Source: Magnetococcales bacterium
GTDB taxonomy: Bacteria > Pseudomonadota > Magnetococcia > Magnetococcales > Magnetaquicoccaceae
Assembly (NCBI GenBank): GCA_015231775.1
Contig: JADGAY010000008.1
Coordinates: 1 to 42,356 of the forward strand
Reading direction: 5' to 3'
DNA: 42,356 nt
Positions 19,669 to 28,671 of this stretch are shown piece by piece. A model generated the notes under the pieces. That model saw only the letters and a program-made list of their open reading frames with translations. It did no database searches and had not been told where the DNA came from. A program made the translations under genes and the position numbers. Each line of letters begins with the position of its first letter. Position 1 is the stretch's first letter.

Positions 19669-20091
19669 ATGAGTCATGCCCATGTGGCCGGGATTCTGAG
19701 TCGTCTGGACCGCCGCACCGCCGATCGGCTGCTCGGGTTTCTGGAGAGCCGGGAGTCCGAACTGGCGCAAACGATTCGGGAGGGGATGGTGCTGTTCGAG
19801 GATCTGGCCACTCTGGACCGGCGCGATCTGGAGACGCTGCTGCACGAGGTGACAGACGAGAGCCTCGCCATGGCCTTGCGCGGCGCCGATGCGGCGCTTG
19901 TGGAGCGATTCAGGGGCAGTGTGTCGCGAAGTCAGGCCGAGGTGCTGCGCGAGGCCCTGGCGTTCGACCCGCCCGTCCCCCGTGCGCGGGTGGAACGGGC
20001 CAGGCGGGAAATTCTGGAGACCGCGCGTCTCTTGCAGACGCGCGGTCGTTTGATGCTTCCCTCGCGGGGTGAACCGATGATCGGTCAGTGA
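19669..20091 (+). CDS. Stand-alone FliG C-terminal-domain protein (140 aa)
   Basis: ESELAQTIREGMVLFEDLATLDRRDLETLLHEVTDESLAMALRGADAALVERFRGSVSRSQAEVLREALAFDPPVPRARVERARREILETARLLQTRGRLML matches the FliG pattern (ELAEKIRERMFVFEDLVxLDDRxLQxLLREVDxxxLALALKGAxEELREKxxxNMSxRAAEMLREDLExxGPVRLxDVExAQxxIlxxxRxLexxGxI). AAGGGG RBS. Confidence 0.85.
   Translation: MSHAHVAGILSRLDRRTADRLLGFLESRESELAQTIREGMVLFEDLATLDRRDLETLLHEVTDESLAMALRGADAALVERFRGSVSRSQAEVLREALAFDPPVPRARVERARREILETARLLQTRGRLMLPSRGEPMIGQ
20019..20047. repeat. Perfect 12-bp inverted repeat inside the 3' end of the fliG-like CDS
   Basis: GACCGCGCGTCT-cttgc-AGACGCGCGGTC. Confidence 0.7.
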
Positions 20092-20942
20092 CCGTGCGCC
20101 GCCTTCGGCAAGGGCATCGGATCGCTGTCCAATCCGCCATGGGGGCTGTCCTGGGCCCCTTCGAGAATCCCACCCACCCTCGGGCTGCAACCGCTGTAGA
20201 GCGACGGATCCAATCCCACCGCCTTGACCCGCTCCTTGATCACCAGGGCCACCCCGTGACCGGTCAGCGGCTGTCCGGAGATGCGACCATGACGGTTGAT
20301 CCCCTGGAACACCGCCCCGCTCACGATCCCCGAGGCCACCAGCCACGCCTTGAGCGCGGTCACCGGGCAGGTGGAGGAGTCCGTGCCGTGGGGAATCATC
20401 ACCAGGCGACCGGTGCTAAGACTCAACTCCATGCCGCCGGCCCGTTCGCGAAGGTTCTCCACCGCCAGGGTGGTCAACTCCGAGCGCCGAAGTCCGCCAG
20501 AAAAACCAACCAGGATCAACGCCTTGTCACGCAGATCCTTCAGGCGCCCCCCCATGACGTTCAACACCGCCGTGGTCTGGTTGGAGGTCAGGGGCGCCAC
20601 GCGACGCTGCTCGCGTCCGTGCTTCTGCTTGATCCCCTTGAGCACCGCGTTCACCAATTCGGTTTTGGTCGGATCCTCCAACCCTTGCGCCGAGTGGGCT
20701 TTGCCGAGGGAGACCCGCCAACGGGCCAACGTCGCGAATTTGTGACTGTTGGCATGCTCCACCAGGTAGTTCGCCACCATCTTCTCGTGGGCCGGAATAA
20801 CGCCACCCCAGTCGATGAAGCGACGCAGATCGCCCCAGTAGGCAGCGCGGGTGGCGTCCGTCAGGGTGGATGCCTGGGCAAAGGCCTTGATCTGAGGATC
20901 AAGGGAAGGCACCTCATGAATGGTGTGGGGAAAATCGCCCAT
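20085..20942 (-). pseudogene. Tyrosine recombinase/integrase, truncated or degenerate at the C-terminus
   Basis: SAM-like N-terminal domain, ArgI box GFSGGLRRSELTTL, TGRLVMIPHG; the HxxR box appears as GCSPR and no catalytic Tyr follows before the stop. The stop overlaps the fliG-like stop tail-to-tail. Confidence 0.75.
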
Positions 20943-21059
20943 CAGCTAAGACTCCCATGGATTCCGATAATGCATTAAGATCATGATTCGCTTGCCGGAA
21001 TCGAGGGTCTTACCGAAGAACCGCTTCCACTCCCACCGAAGAGATTCTTTTCTAGCGCC

Positions 21060-21752
21060 TTATTTGACAGGCTCTCCGGATCGACCCTCGCCGGACACGC
21101 TAGAGGTTGAGCAATTATTGGACCAAGTTTTTTCAAGCCTTCGAAATCGTTCCCACTCCCCTGGGAAGTCCACATCCCAATGACCGGGAATCTCCCCCCA
21201 TGACCATCCCAAACGGCGAAAAACCCGACGTGTCTCCTCCGCGACCCGCTCCGTGCCCCACGGCATGGCGGCAAACAGATCCATGTGAATACGCCGCAAA
21301 GCGAGCGCCACGTATCCTCCATCCAAGGCTGGAATCAGCACCGCATCATGGCTTGACAAAAGGCTTTCCGTGTGATCGAGGGTTGCCCGGTCCAGGGATG
21401 CGGCATCCCCGCCGACCAGCAGAATCCCCTCCGCCTCGGCCAGTCCGGCGTGGACGATCGCCGTCAAACGGACCCCGAGATCACCTTCGGACTGAACGCG
21501 CACCTGACTGTCATCGGCGAGGGTGTCAAGAAAGGGTGAGGATACGGGAGAGGTGGTCCAGAGACGAAACAGCCGTTCCGAGGAGGAATCGGCACACCAG
21601 CGACGCAGAATCCCGGCGACATGCGTCAAAAGAACCGCATGGGCCTCGGCAGCCCCCTCGGCGCCCAGGGCGGGGATCAAGCGGGTTTTGCAGCGGCCCG
21701 GTTCCGGATGACGCCCAAGAAGATTGACCGACAGCCGCACCTTCCGTGGCAT
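21060..21752 (-). CDS. DUF2064 / TIGR04282-type GT-A glycosyltransferase
   Basis: PEPGRCKTRLIPALGAEGAAEAH..GILLVGGDAASLDRATLDHTESLLSSHDAVLIPALDGGYVALALRR..WDVDFPGEWERF. Confidence 0.83.
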   Translation of the reverse strand: MPRKVRLSVNLLGRHPEPGRCKTRLIPALGAEGAAEAHAVLLTHVAGILRRWCADSSSERLFRLWTTSPVSSPFLDTLADDSQVRVQSEGDLGVRLTAIVHAGLAEAEGILLVGGDAASLDRATLDHTESLLSSHDAVLIPALDGGYVALALRRIHMDLFAAMPWGTERVAEETRRVFRRLGWSWGEIPGHWDVDFPGEWERFRRLEKTWSNNCSTSSVSGEGRSGEPVK

Positions 21753-21763
21753 GAACGTGTGGT

Positions 21764-22726
21764 TCAACCGCTCGAAGCGCGACCCTTCATGAAATCGCGC
21801 ACGGTTTTCATGAACTCGGGCAGTTTGCGCATCGCGTTGATCTGAGCCAGATTCTCCCGGTGCGGTCCGCCCCACCAACCCGACCAGGTGGCCCCGGCGG
21901 GCACATCCACGGCCACGCCGGTGGCGGCCCCCACCCGCGCGCCGCGTCCCACCGTGACATGCGGGACCAACCCCGCCTGTCCCGCCAGCACCACCCCATC
22001 CTCGATGCGGCAGGAGCCGGCGATCCCCACCTGACTGACGATCAGGCAGGCCCGCCCAATCTGGACGTTGTGGGCGATCTGCACCAGATTGTCGATCTTG
22101 GTTCCCGCGCCGATGCGGGTCTCGCCGAACCGGGCCCGATCCACGGTGCTGTTGGCCCCCACCTCGACATCATCCTCAATGCGCACAATGCCCAGATGGG
22201 GGATCTTGCGATGCGCGCCATCCACATACTCGAACCCGAACCCCTCGCCGCCGATCACCGCATTGGCGTGGATCACGCACCGCGCACCGATCAACGAGCC
22301 ATCGTGAACCACCACGCCGGCATGAATCACGCTGTCGGCCCCGATCACCACCCCGGCCCCGATCACCGCCAACGGTCCCACCGCGACCCCGGCCCCGAGT
22401 TGCGCCGAAGGATCGATCACCGCCGAAGGATGCACCCCGCGCAGTTGCAGTTCTCGCTGCCCCAGGAGCAGTCCGACCCGTCCGGCATCCAGCGCCGGCG
22501 CCCGGCTGATGAGAAGCGGCAAACCCGGCTCCGAGGTCGCCTCCTCGACCAGCTCGGGAGGCACCAGCAGGGCCGACGCCCCCTTCACCTCGGCAAGCCA
22601 CTTGCGCGCCGTGACAAACGTCAAGGCTCCGGCCCCGGCGCTCTCCACCGGCGCCACCGTGTCAATCACGACATCCCCGCCGCGCGACTCCAGGCCCAGG
22701 CGATCGGCCAACGCATGCAATTTCAT
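21764..22726 (-). CDS. lpxD: UDP-3-O-acylglucosamine N-acyltransferase
   Basis: Left-handed beta-helix hexapeptide repeats; HANAVIGGEGFGFEYVDGAHRKIPHLGIVRIEDDVEVGANSTVDRARFGETRIGAGTKIDNLVQIAHNVQIG is LpxD-diagnostic. Confidence 0.95.
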   Translation of the reverse strand: MKLHALADRLGLESRGGDVVIDTVAPVESAGAGALTFVTARKWLAEVKGASALLVPPELVEEATSEPGLPLLISRAPALDAGRVGLLLGQRELQLRGVHPSAVIDPSAQLGAGVAVGPLAVIGAGVVIGADSVIHAGVVVHDGSLIGARCVIHANAVIGGEGFGFEYVDGAHRKIPHLGIVRIEDDVEVGANSTVDRARFGETRIGAGTKIDNLVQIAHNVQIGRACLIVSQVGIAGSCRIEDGVVLAGQAGLVPHVTVGRGARVGAATGVAVDVPAGATWSGWWGGPHRENLAQINAMRKLPEFMKTVRDFMKGRASSG

Positions 22727-22751
22727 GGGTTTCACCCCCCAGAATGTTAAA

Positions 22752-23057
22752 TCACAACCCCTCATCGCGCATTTCGCGGATCCGTTGCGCACTTGGTTTG
22801 CGCCACCTGGACATGTCGCGACGAAATTCAGACAACATCTCATTCACGTTCAACACCATCATGCCCTGATTGATCGCCCTCTGACGAATCTCCCACAACG
22901 CCTTGCCAAGCGCACGCTTGCAAACGGAGGGCTCGGATTGGCTCCCAGGAACCTCCGCGCATGTCAACCCGGTGATATCCGGATTCAAGGCGTCGGTCAA
23001 GACGCCAAGTGGCCTTGGCTCCTCGACGACCCGGTTTTCCACGGAATCCTGCGACAT
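22752..23057 (-). CDS. Hypothetical protein (101 aa) with antitoxin-like C-terminus
   Basis: MSQDSVENRVVEEPRPLG...ALGKALWEIRQRAINQGMMVLNVNEMLSEFRRDMSRWRKPS; between lpxD and rodA. Confidence 0.5.
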   Translation of the reverse strand: MSQDSVENRVVEEPRPLGVLTDALNPDITGLTCAEVPGSQSEPSVCKRALGKALWEIRQRAINQGMMVLNVNEMLSEFRRDMSRWRKPSAQRIREMRDEGL

Positions 23058-23088
23058 CGTGCAACGCCTCGACCCGAAGAGTTCAAGC

Positions 23089-24246
23089 CTACACCGAACG
23101 CCCATGCTGGCGGGAATAGAGGCTCACATGGGCCAGAAGCCCCATGGCGATCATCAGGGTCACCATGGAGCTGCCGCCATAACTGACCAGCGGCAAAGGC
23201 ACCCCCACCACCGGCAACAACCCCACCACCATGCCGACATTGACCAACACCTGGATGGCGAAGAGCATGGTGGCGCCCACCACGGTGAGCAGGCCGAACC
23301 GGTCGTTGGCCATTTCGGAGATCAGCAGGGCGCGCAGGATGATCAGGATGTACATCACCAACAGCGTCACCCCGCCCACGAACCCCCACTCCTCGGCCAG
23401 CACCGAAAAGATGAAGTCGGTATGCCGTTCCGGCAGGAAATCGAGCTGGCTCTGACTGCCGGCCATGAACCCCTTGCCCGTCACCCCGCCGGAACCGACC
23501 GCGATCTTGGATTGGATGATGTGATACCCGGATCCCAACGGATCGCGCTCCGGGGAGAACAGGGTGATGATCCGCTGTTTCTGATAGGCATGCAAGCCAT
23601 TCCAGGCCAAGGGCATGGAGGCGCCGAACAGCAATGCCAGGGTGAGCATCACCTTCCAGGAGATGCCGGCCACCACGATCATCGCGAACCCTACGCCGGC
23701 CAGCAGCACGGCGGTGCCGAGATCGGGCTGCTTGATGATGAACACCACGGGCAGGATGATCATCAGAAACGGCACGCCCAGATCCCGCCAACCCAACGAT
23801 CCATTCTTGGCGTGATCCTGGAAATAGCGCGCCAGGGCCAGGATCAGGGCAACCTTCATCAACTCGGAGGTCTGGAGACGAAAAAAACCCACCTCCAGCC
23901 AGCGTCGCGCCCCCATGCCGACGCTGCCCGCGACCATGGTCACGGCCAACAGGATCAGGCTGCCGCTGTAGAACAGATAGGCGAACCGTTTATAGAGACG
24001 CTCCCCGGCCACCAGGGCCACGAAGAGCATGATGCCCAGCCCGAACCCGGACTGGATCACCTGACGCCAGAACAGCCATTGATTATGCTCGCCGCCCACC
24101 GCCGAAAAGAGCACCCCGAATCCCAGACAAATGGTGAGCAGCAACAAAAGCATCAGACTCCAGGGAAAACGCCGCAACCGATCGGCCCATCCCAGGGAGA
24201 CCGCGCCACTACCCCCGTCGAGCAACGGTTTGCCGCCCTCGTTCAT
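23089..24246 (-). CDS. rodA: Rod shape-determining protein RodA (SEDS glycosyltransferase)
   Basis: FxGVGARRWLEVGFFRLQTSELMKVALILALARYF..PDLGTAVLL..GFMAGSQSQLDFLPERHTDFIFSVLAEEWGFVG..GVPLPLVSYGGSSM. Confidence 0.95.
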   Translation of the reverse strand: MNEGGKPLLDGGSGAVSLGWADRLRRFPWSLMLLLLLTICLGFGVLFSAVGGEHNQWLFWRQVIQSGFGLGIMLFVALVAGERLYKRFAYLFYSGSLILLAVTMVAGSVGMGARRWLEVGFFRLQTSELMKVALILALARYFQDHAKNGSLGWRDLGVPFLMIILPVVFIIKQPDLGTAVLLAGVGFAMIVVAGISWKVMLTLALLFGASMPLAWNGLHAYQKQRIITLFSPERDPLGSGYHIIQSKIAVGSGGVTGKGFMAGSQSQLDFLPERHTDFIFSVLAEEWGFVGGVTLLVMYILIILRALLISEMANDRFGLLTVVGATMLFAIQVLVNVGMVVGLLPVVGVPLPLVSYGGSSMVTLMIAMGLLAHVSLYSRQHGRSV

Positions 24247-24293
24247 GTCGTGCCCCCGTCGAACAACGGTTTGCCGCCCTCGTTCATGTCGTG
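24212..24293. repeat. 41-bp direct tandem duplication at the mrdA/rodA junction (17/18-like near-identical; one mismatch in 41)
   Basis: cccccgtcgaGcaacggtttgccgccctcgttcatgtcgtg (24212-24252) and cccccgtcgaAcaacggtttgccgccctcgttcatgtcgtg (24253-24293). Confidence 0.95.
24243..24287 (-). CDS. 14-codon mini-ORF MNEGGKPLFDGGTT overlapping the mrdA stop and the rodA start
   Basis: ATG at 24287-24285 overlaps the mrdA TGA (ATGA); its TGA at 24245-24243 overlaps the rodA ATG (24246-24244). Read directly on the minus strand. Confidence 0.6.
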   Translation of the reverse strand: MNEGGKPLFDGGTT

Positions 24294-26095
24294 CCCCCGT
24301 ATTTGGAGAAAAACCGCTCCAGCACCCGTTTGGCCACCGGCGCCGCCGCGGAACCGCCATGTCCGCCATGTTCGACGATCACCGCCACGACGATGCGCGG
24401 TCGATCCACCGGCGCCAGACAGACATACAAGGCGTGATCCTGCAACTTTTCATTGGTGGTCTTGATGATCTGACCACTCTTTTCCCGTTTGTGGCGGGCC
24501 ACCTGGGAGGTGCCGGTCTTGCCCCCCGAACGCACCCCCTCCAGCCGGCTTTTGTAGGCGGTGCCGTTTGGATCGTGCACCACCCCCTCCAGACACTGCC
24601 GCATGATCTCCATGTGATGGGCGGAAAAGTAGTTGCGCGTCACCACCTCGGGCTCCTGACCCGGCTGGAGTTTGCGCAGCAGGGGTCGATAGACCGTTCC
24701 CCCATTGGCCATGCACGACACCATCACCGCCAGTTGCAACGGGGTGGTCAACACATACCCCTGACCAATGCCGGTGATGTAGGTTTCTCCCGGAAACCAG
24801 GAGGATTTGAAAATCTTGCGTTTCCAGGTGCGCGACGGGATCAGGCCTGGCCGCTCCCCTTCCAGATCGATGCCGGTCAAACCACCCAACCCCATCTTGC
24901 GCGCCTGACGCTCGATGGCATCGATGCCAAGCCGCTCGGCCAGCTTGTAAAAATAGACATCGCAGGATTGGGTGAAGGCTTGATGCAACGCCACGTTGCC
25001 ATGTCCATGCCGCCGCCAGCAGTAGAAACGCTGCTCCTCCTTGAGCAGAAAGCCGCCGCAAGGGACCGTTTCCCGCGGGTCGAGCTTGCCGGATACCAGA
25101 CCCGCCATGGCGGTGACGATCTTGAAGGTCGAGCCGGGCGGATAGTGTCCCTGCACCGCCTTGTTGATCAACGGTCGATTCGGATCGTTCATCACCTCCT
25201 GCCACTGGGCGTGGGTGAAGCCGCGAATGAACTGGTTGGGGTCGAAGGTGGGGGTGCTCACCATGGCCAGAATCTCGCCGTTGTTCGGATCGATGGCCAC
25301 CACCGCGCCCATCTCGCCACCCAACGCCTCCTGGGCCTCCCGTTGCAGATCCATGTCCAGGGTGAGTTGCAGATCCTCCCCCGACTCCGGCGGATTGCGA
25401 TGCAGTTCGCGCACATGGCGTCCCACGGCGTTGACCTCCATCTCCAACACCCCTTCGCGCCCGCGCAGCGTCTCCTCGAAACGCTGCTCCACCCCGCTCT
25501 TGCCCACCAGATCCCCGGAGCGAAAACTGACTCTCGAAAACCGCTTGCGATCGTTGTCGCTCGGTTCGCCGAGATAGCCCAGGATATGACAGGCCAGGGC
25601 ATCGAACGGATAGGAGCGTACCGACTGGCTTTGCAGATCCACGCCGGGAAATTCGTGGATGCGCACCTCGATGCTGCCCACCTGCTCCCAGGTCAGATGG
25701 GATTTGACCCGCAACGGCAGAAAGGAGCGCTGTTTGCGCGCCATCTGCAACAGGTGTTTGATCTCCTCTTCGGAGAGTTCGATGTACCGGCTCAATCGCT
25801 TGAGGAGCATGCGCAGCGAACCGGAAAGCTCCGGGATCACCACCACCTCGTAATCAGGGCTATTCTCGACCAGCAGGCGGTTTTCGCGATCGAAGATCCG
25901 TCCGCGTTGCGCGGAGATCGGCTTGAGGCTGATGCGGTTGTCCTCGGCCAGGGTCCGATACTCCCCGCCGCGCATCACCTGAAGATGGAACAGCCGCGCG
26001 CCCAGAAAGAAAAAACCCAGGCCCAGCCCGCCCCCAACCAGCAGCAGACGACGGCGCGCATCGCCGCGAAACTGTTCGCGGTCATCGTCGAGCAT
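24284..26095 (-). CDS. mrdA: Penicillin-binding protein 2
   Basis: PBP dimerisation domain, YPPGSTFKIVTAMAGL (SxxK), SCDVYFYKLAERLG (SxN-like), RSGGKTGTSQV (KTG). Confidence 0.95.
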   Translation of the reverse strand: MLDDDREQFRGDARRRLLLVGGGLGLGFFFLGARLFHLQVMRGGEYRTLAEDNRISLKPISAQRGRIFDRENRLLVENSPDYEVVVIPELSGSLRMLLKRLSRYIELSEEEIKHLLQMARKQRSFLPLRVKSHLTWEQVGSIEVRIHEFPGVDLQSQSVRSYPFDALACHILGYLGEPSDNDRKRFSRVSFRSGDLVGKSGVEQRFEETLRGREGVLEMEVNAVGRHVRELHRNPPESGEDLQLTLDMDLQREAQEALGGEMGAVVAIDPNNGEILAMVSTPTFDPNQFIRGFTHAQWQEVMNDPNRPLINKAVQGHYPPGSTFKIVTAMAGLVSGKLDPRETVPCGGFLLKEEQRFYCWRRHGHGNVALHQAFTQSCDVYFYKLAERLGIDAIERQARKMGLGGLTGIDLEGERPGLIPSRTWKRKIFKSSWFPGETYITGIGQGYVLTTPLQLAVMVSCMANGGTVYRPLLRKLQPGQEPEVVTRNYFSAHHMEIMRQCLEGVVHDPNGTAYKSRLEGVRSGGKTGTSQVARHKREKSGQIIKTTNEKLQDHALYVCLAPVDRPRIVVAVIVEHGGHGGSAAAPVAKRVLERFFSKYGGTT

Positions 26096-26588
26096 GGGTT
26101 TCCTCCAGCCAGGTGCGATGGATCATCACCAGGAAATGGATCACCAGGGGGGCGATCAGCATGGTGGCCACGGGACGCCCCAACAACAGGTGCCAACGCA
26201 CCGCCATGCCCCATTTGAGCATGGCCAGACCGAGTTGAATCCCCTCGGCGAGCAACACGAAGATCGGCACCACGAAGATCAGATAGGTGAAATCGATGGA
26301 GCGGATCAAGCGTCCCAGGCGTCCGATGATGAGGATCAGCAGGATATTGGAGATGGCGTTCAATCCCAGGGGCGCGCCGGAGATCACATCCACCAGCAGT
26401 CCGGCCAGCAGGGCGAGGATCGGACCACAACGATCCGTGCGGTACAAACGCCAGTAGAACAGACAGATCAATACCAGATCCGGACGCAGGACCGACCAGG
26501 CATGAAACGGCAGGGCCATCTCCTGGAGCACCGCCGCCATGAAGATGGTCATGGCCGGAAGCCCGGAGATGAGCAGGGAGACCATCAT
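26082..26588 (-). CDS. mreD: Rod shape-determining protein MreD
   Basis: Small polytopic protein (RPDLVLICLFYW..ILALLAGLLVDVISGAPLGLNAI) in canonical position between mreC and mrdA. Confidence 0.9.
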   Translation of the reverse strand: MMVSLLISGLPAMTIFMAAVLQEMALPFHAWSVLRPDLVLICLFYWRLYRTDRCGPILALLAGLLVDVISGAPLGLNAISNILLILIIGRLGRLIRSIDFTYLIFVVPIFVLLAEGIQLGLAMLKWGMAVRWHLLLGRPVATMLIAPLVIHFLVMIHRTWLEETHARR

Positions 26589-26609
26589 GTCCTTGGGATG
26601 GACCTCGAA

Positions 26610-27467
26610 TCAGGGGAGAGGTTTGTTGTCAGCCGGCTTGACGGCGCGGGGCAGGAGCAGGTTGGCCTCCTCGATGCGACCGAAATCGACCGTGGGTTGC
26701 ACCGTGGCCTCGCGGAACAATCCTTCGTCACCCGGCTCCAGGGAGAGCACCTTGCCCACCACCAACCCTTTCGGAAAGATGCCGCCGGTGCCGGAGGTGA
26801 CCACCACGTCGCCGACCACCACATCGGCGTCCTTGGGGAGGTACTCCAGGGTCATCTGGGTGTCGTTCTGGCCGGCGCAGACCGCCTTGACGCGGGAGCG
26901 CTGGATCAGGACCGGCACGCGGGAGTTCAGATCGAGCATGGAGAGGACCAGGGAGGCGTTGGCCGAGGCGCGCACCACCCGACCCACCAGACCCGAAGGA
27001 ACGGTGACCGGTGCGTTGACGATCACGCCGTCCTGACGCCCGGCGTTGACGATGAAGGAGCGGGCGAAGGCCGAGGAGGAGTCTCCGACCACGCGCACGG
27101 CCAAGGGTTGGAAATCGGGATCCGAGCGCATCTGCAACAAGGACTTGAGCCGATGGTTCTCTTTCTCCAACTCCTCGAGACGCACGCCCAGGGGACGGAG
27201 ACGTTCCAGCTCGGCCTTGTATTGACGATTTTCCCGGTCCAGGCGGGCCAACTCCGAAAGTCGGGCCTGAAACCCCTCGATGGTGGAGACCGGACGGGTG
27301 AGGAAGGCCTGGGCGGTTCCGGCCAGTTGCAACAGCCCCTCGCGCATCCCGTGGCGATCCCCCACCGACCCTCCAGCCATCAGCAGCAGAAAAAGGGCGA
27401 TCACCAGGGTGAGGAAGACCGAAATGGCATGTCGAAATTCGCGAAAGATGCCCAGCAGTGCCGTCAT
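26610..27467 (-). CDS. mreC: Rod shape-determining protein MreC
   Basis: N-terminal TM, coiled coil, SFIVNAGRQDGVIVNAPVTVPSGLVGRVVRASANASLVLSMLDLNSRVPV..GTGGIFPKGLVVGKV. Confidence 0.95.
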   Translation of the reverse strand: MTALLGIFREFRHAISVFLTLVIALFLLLMAGGSVGDRHGMREGLLQLAGTAQAFLTRPVSTIEGFQARLSELARLDRENRQYKAELERLRPLGVRLEELEKENHRLKSLLQMRSDPDFQPLAVRVVGDSSSAFARSFIVNAGRQDGVIVNAPVTVPSGLVGRVVRASANASLVLSMLDLNSRVPVLIQRSRVKAVCAGQNDTQMTLEYLPKDADVVVGDVVVTSGTGGIFPKGLVVGKVLSLEPGDEGLFREATVQPTVDFGRIEEANLLLPRAVKPADNKPLP

Positions 27468-27500
27468 GCCACGTCCTGGTCGGATGGAGATAAGGCGCTA

Positions 27501-28592
<1,092 letters not shown>

Positions 28593-28671
28593 TCAGCCAT
28601 TGACCCGACATCGCAACCGCCACATCCTAACGGTGCAACCCGGTGATTGTCACCCCAGCAAGGCACGTTCC

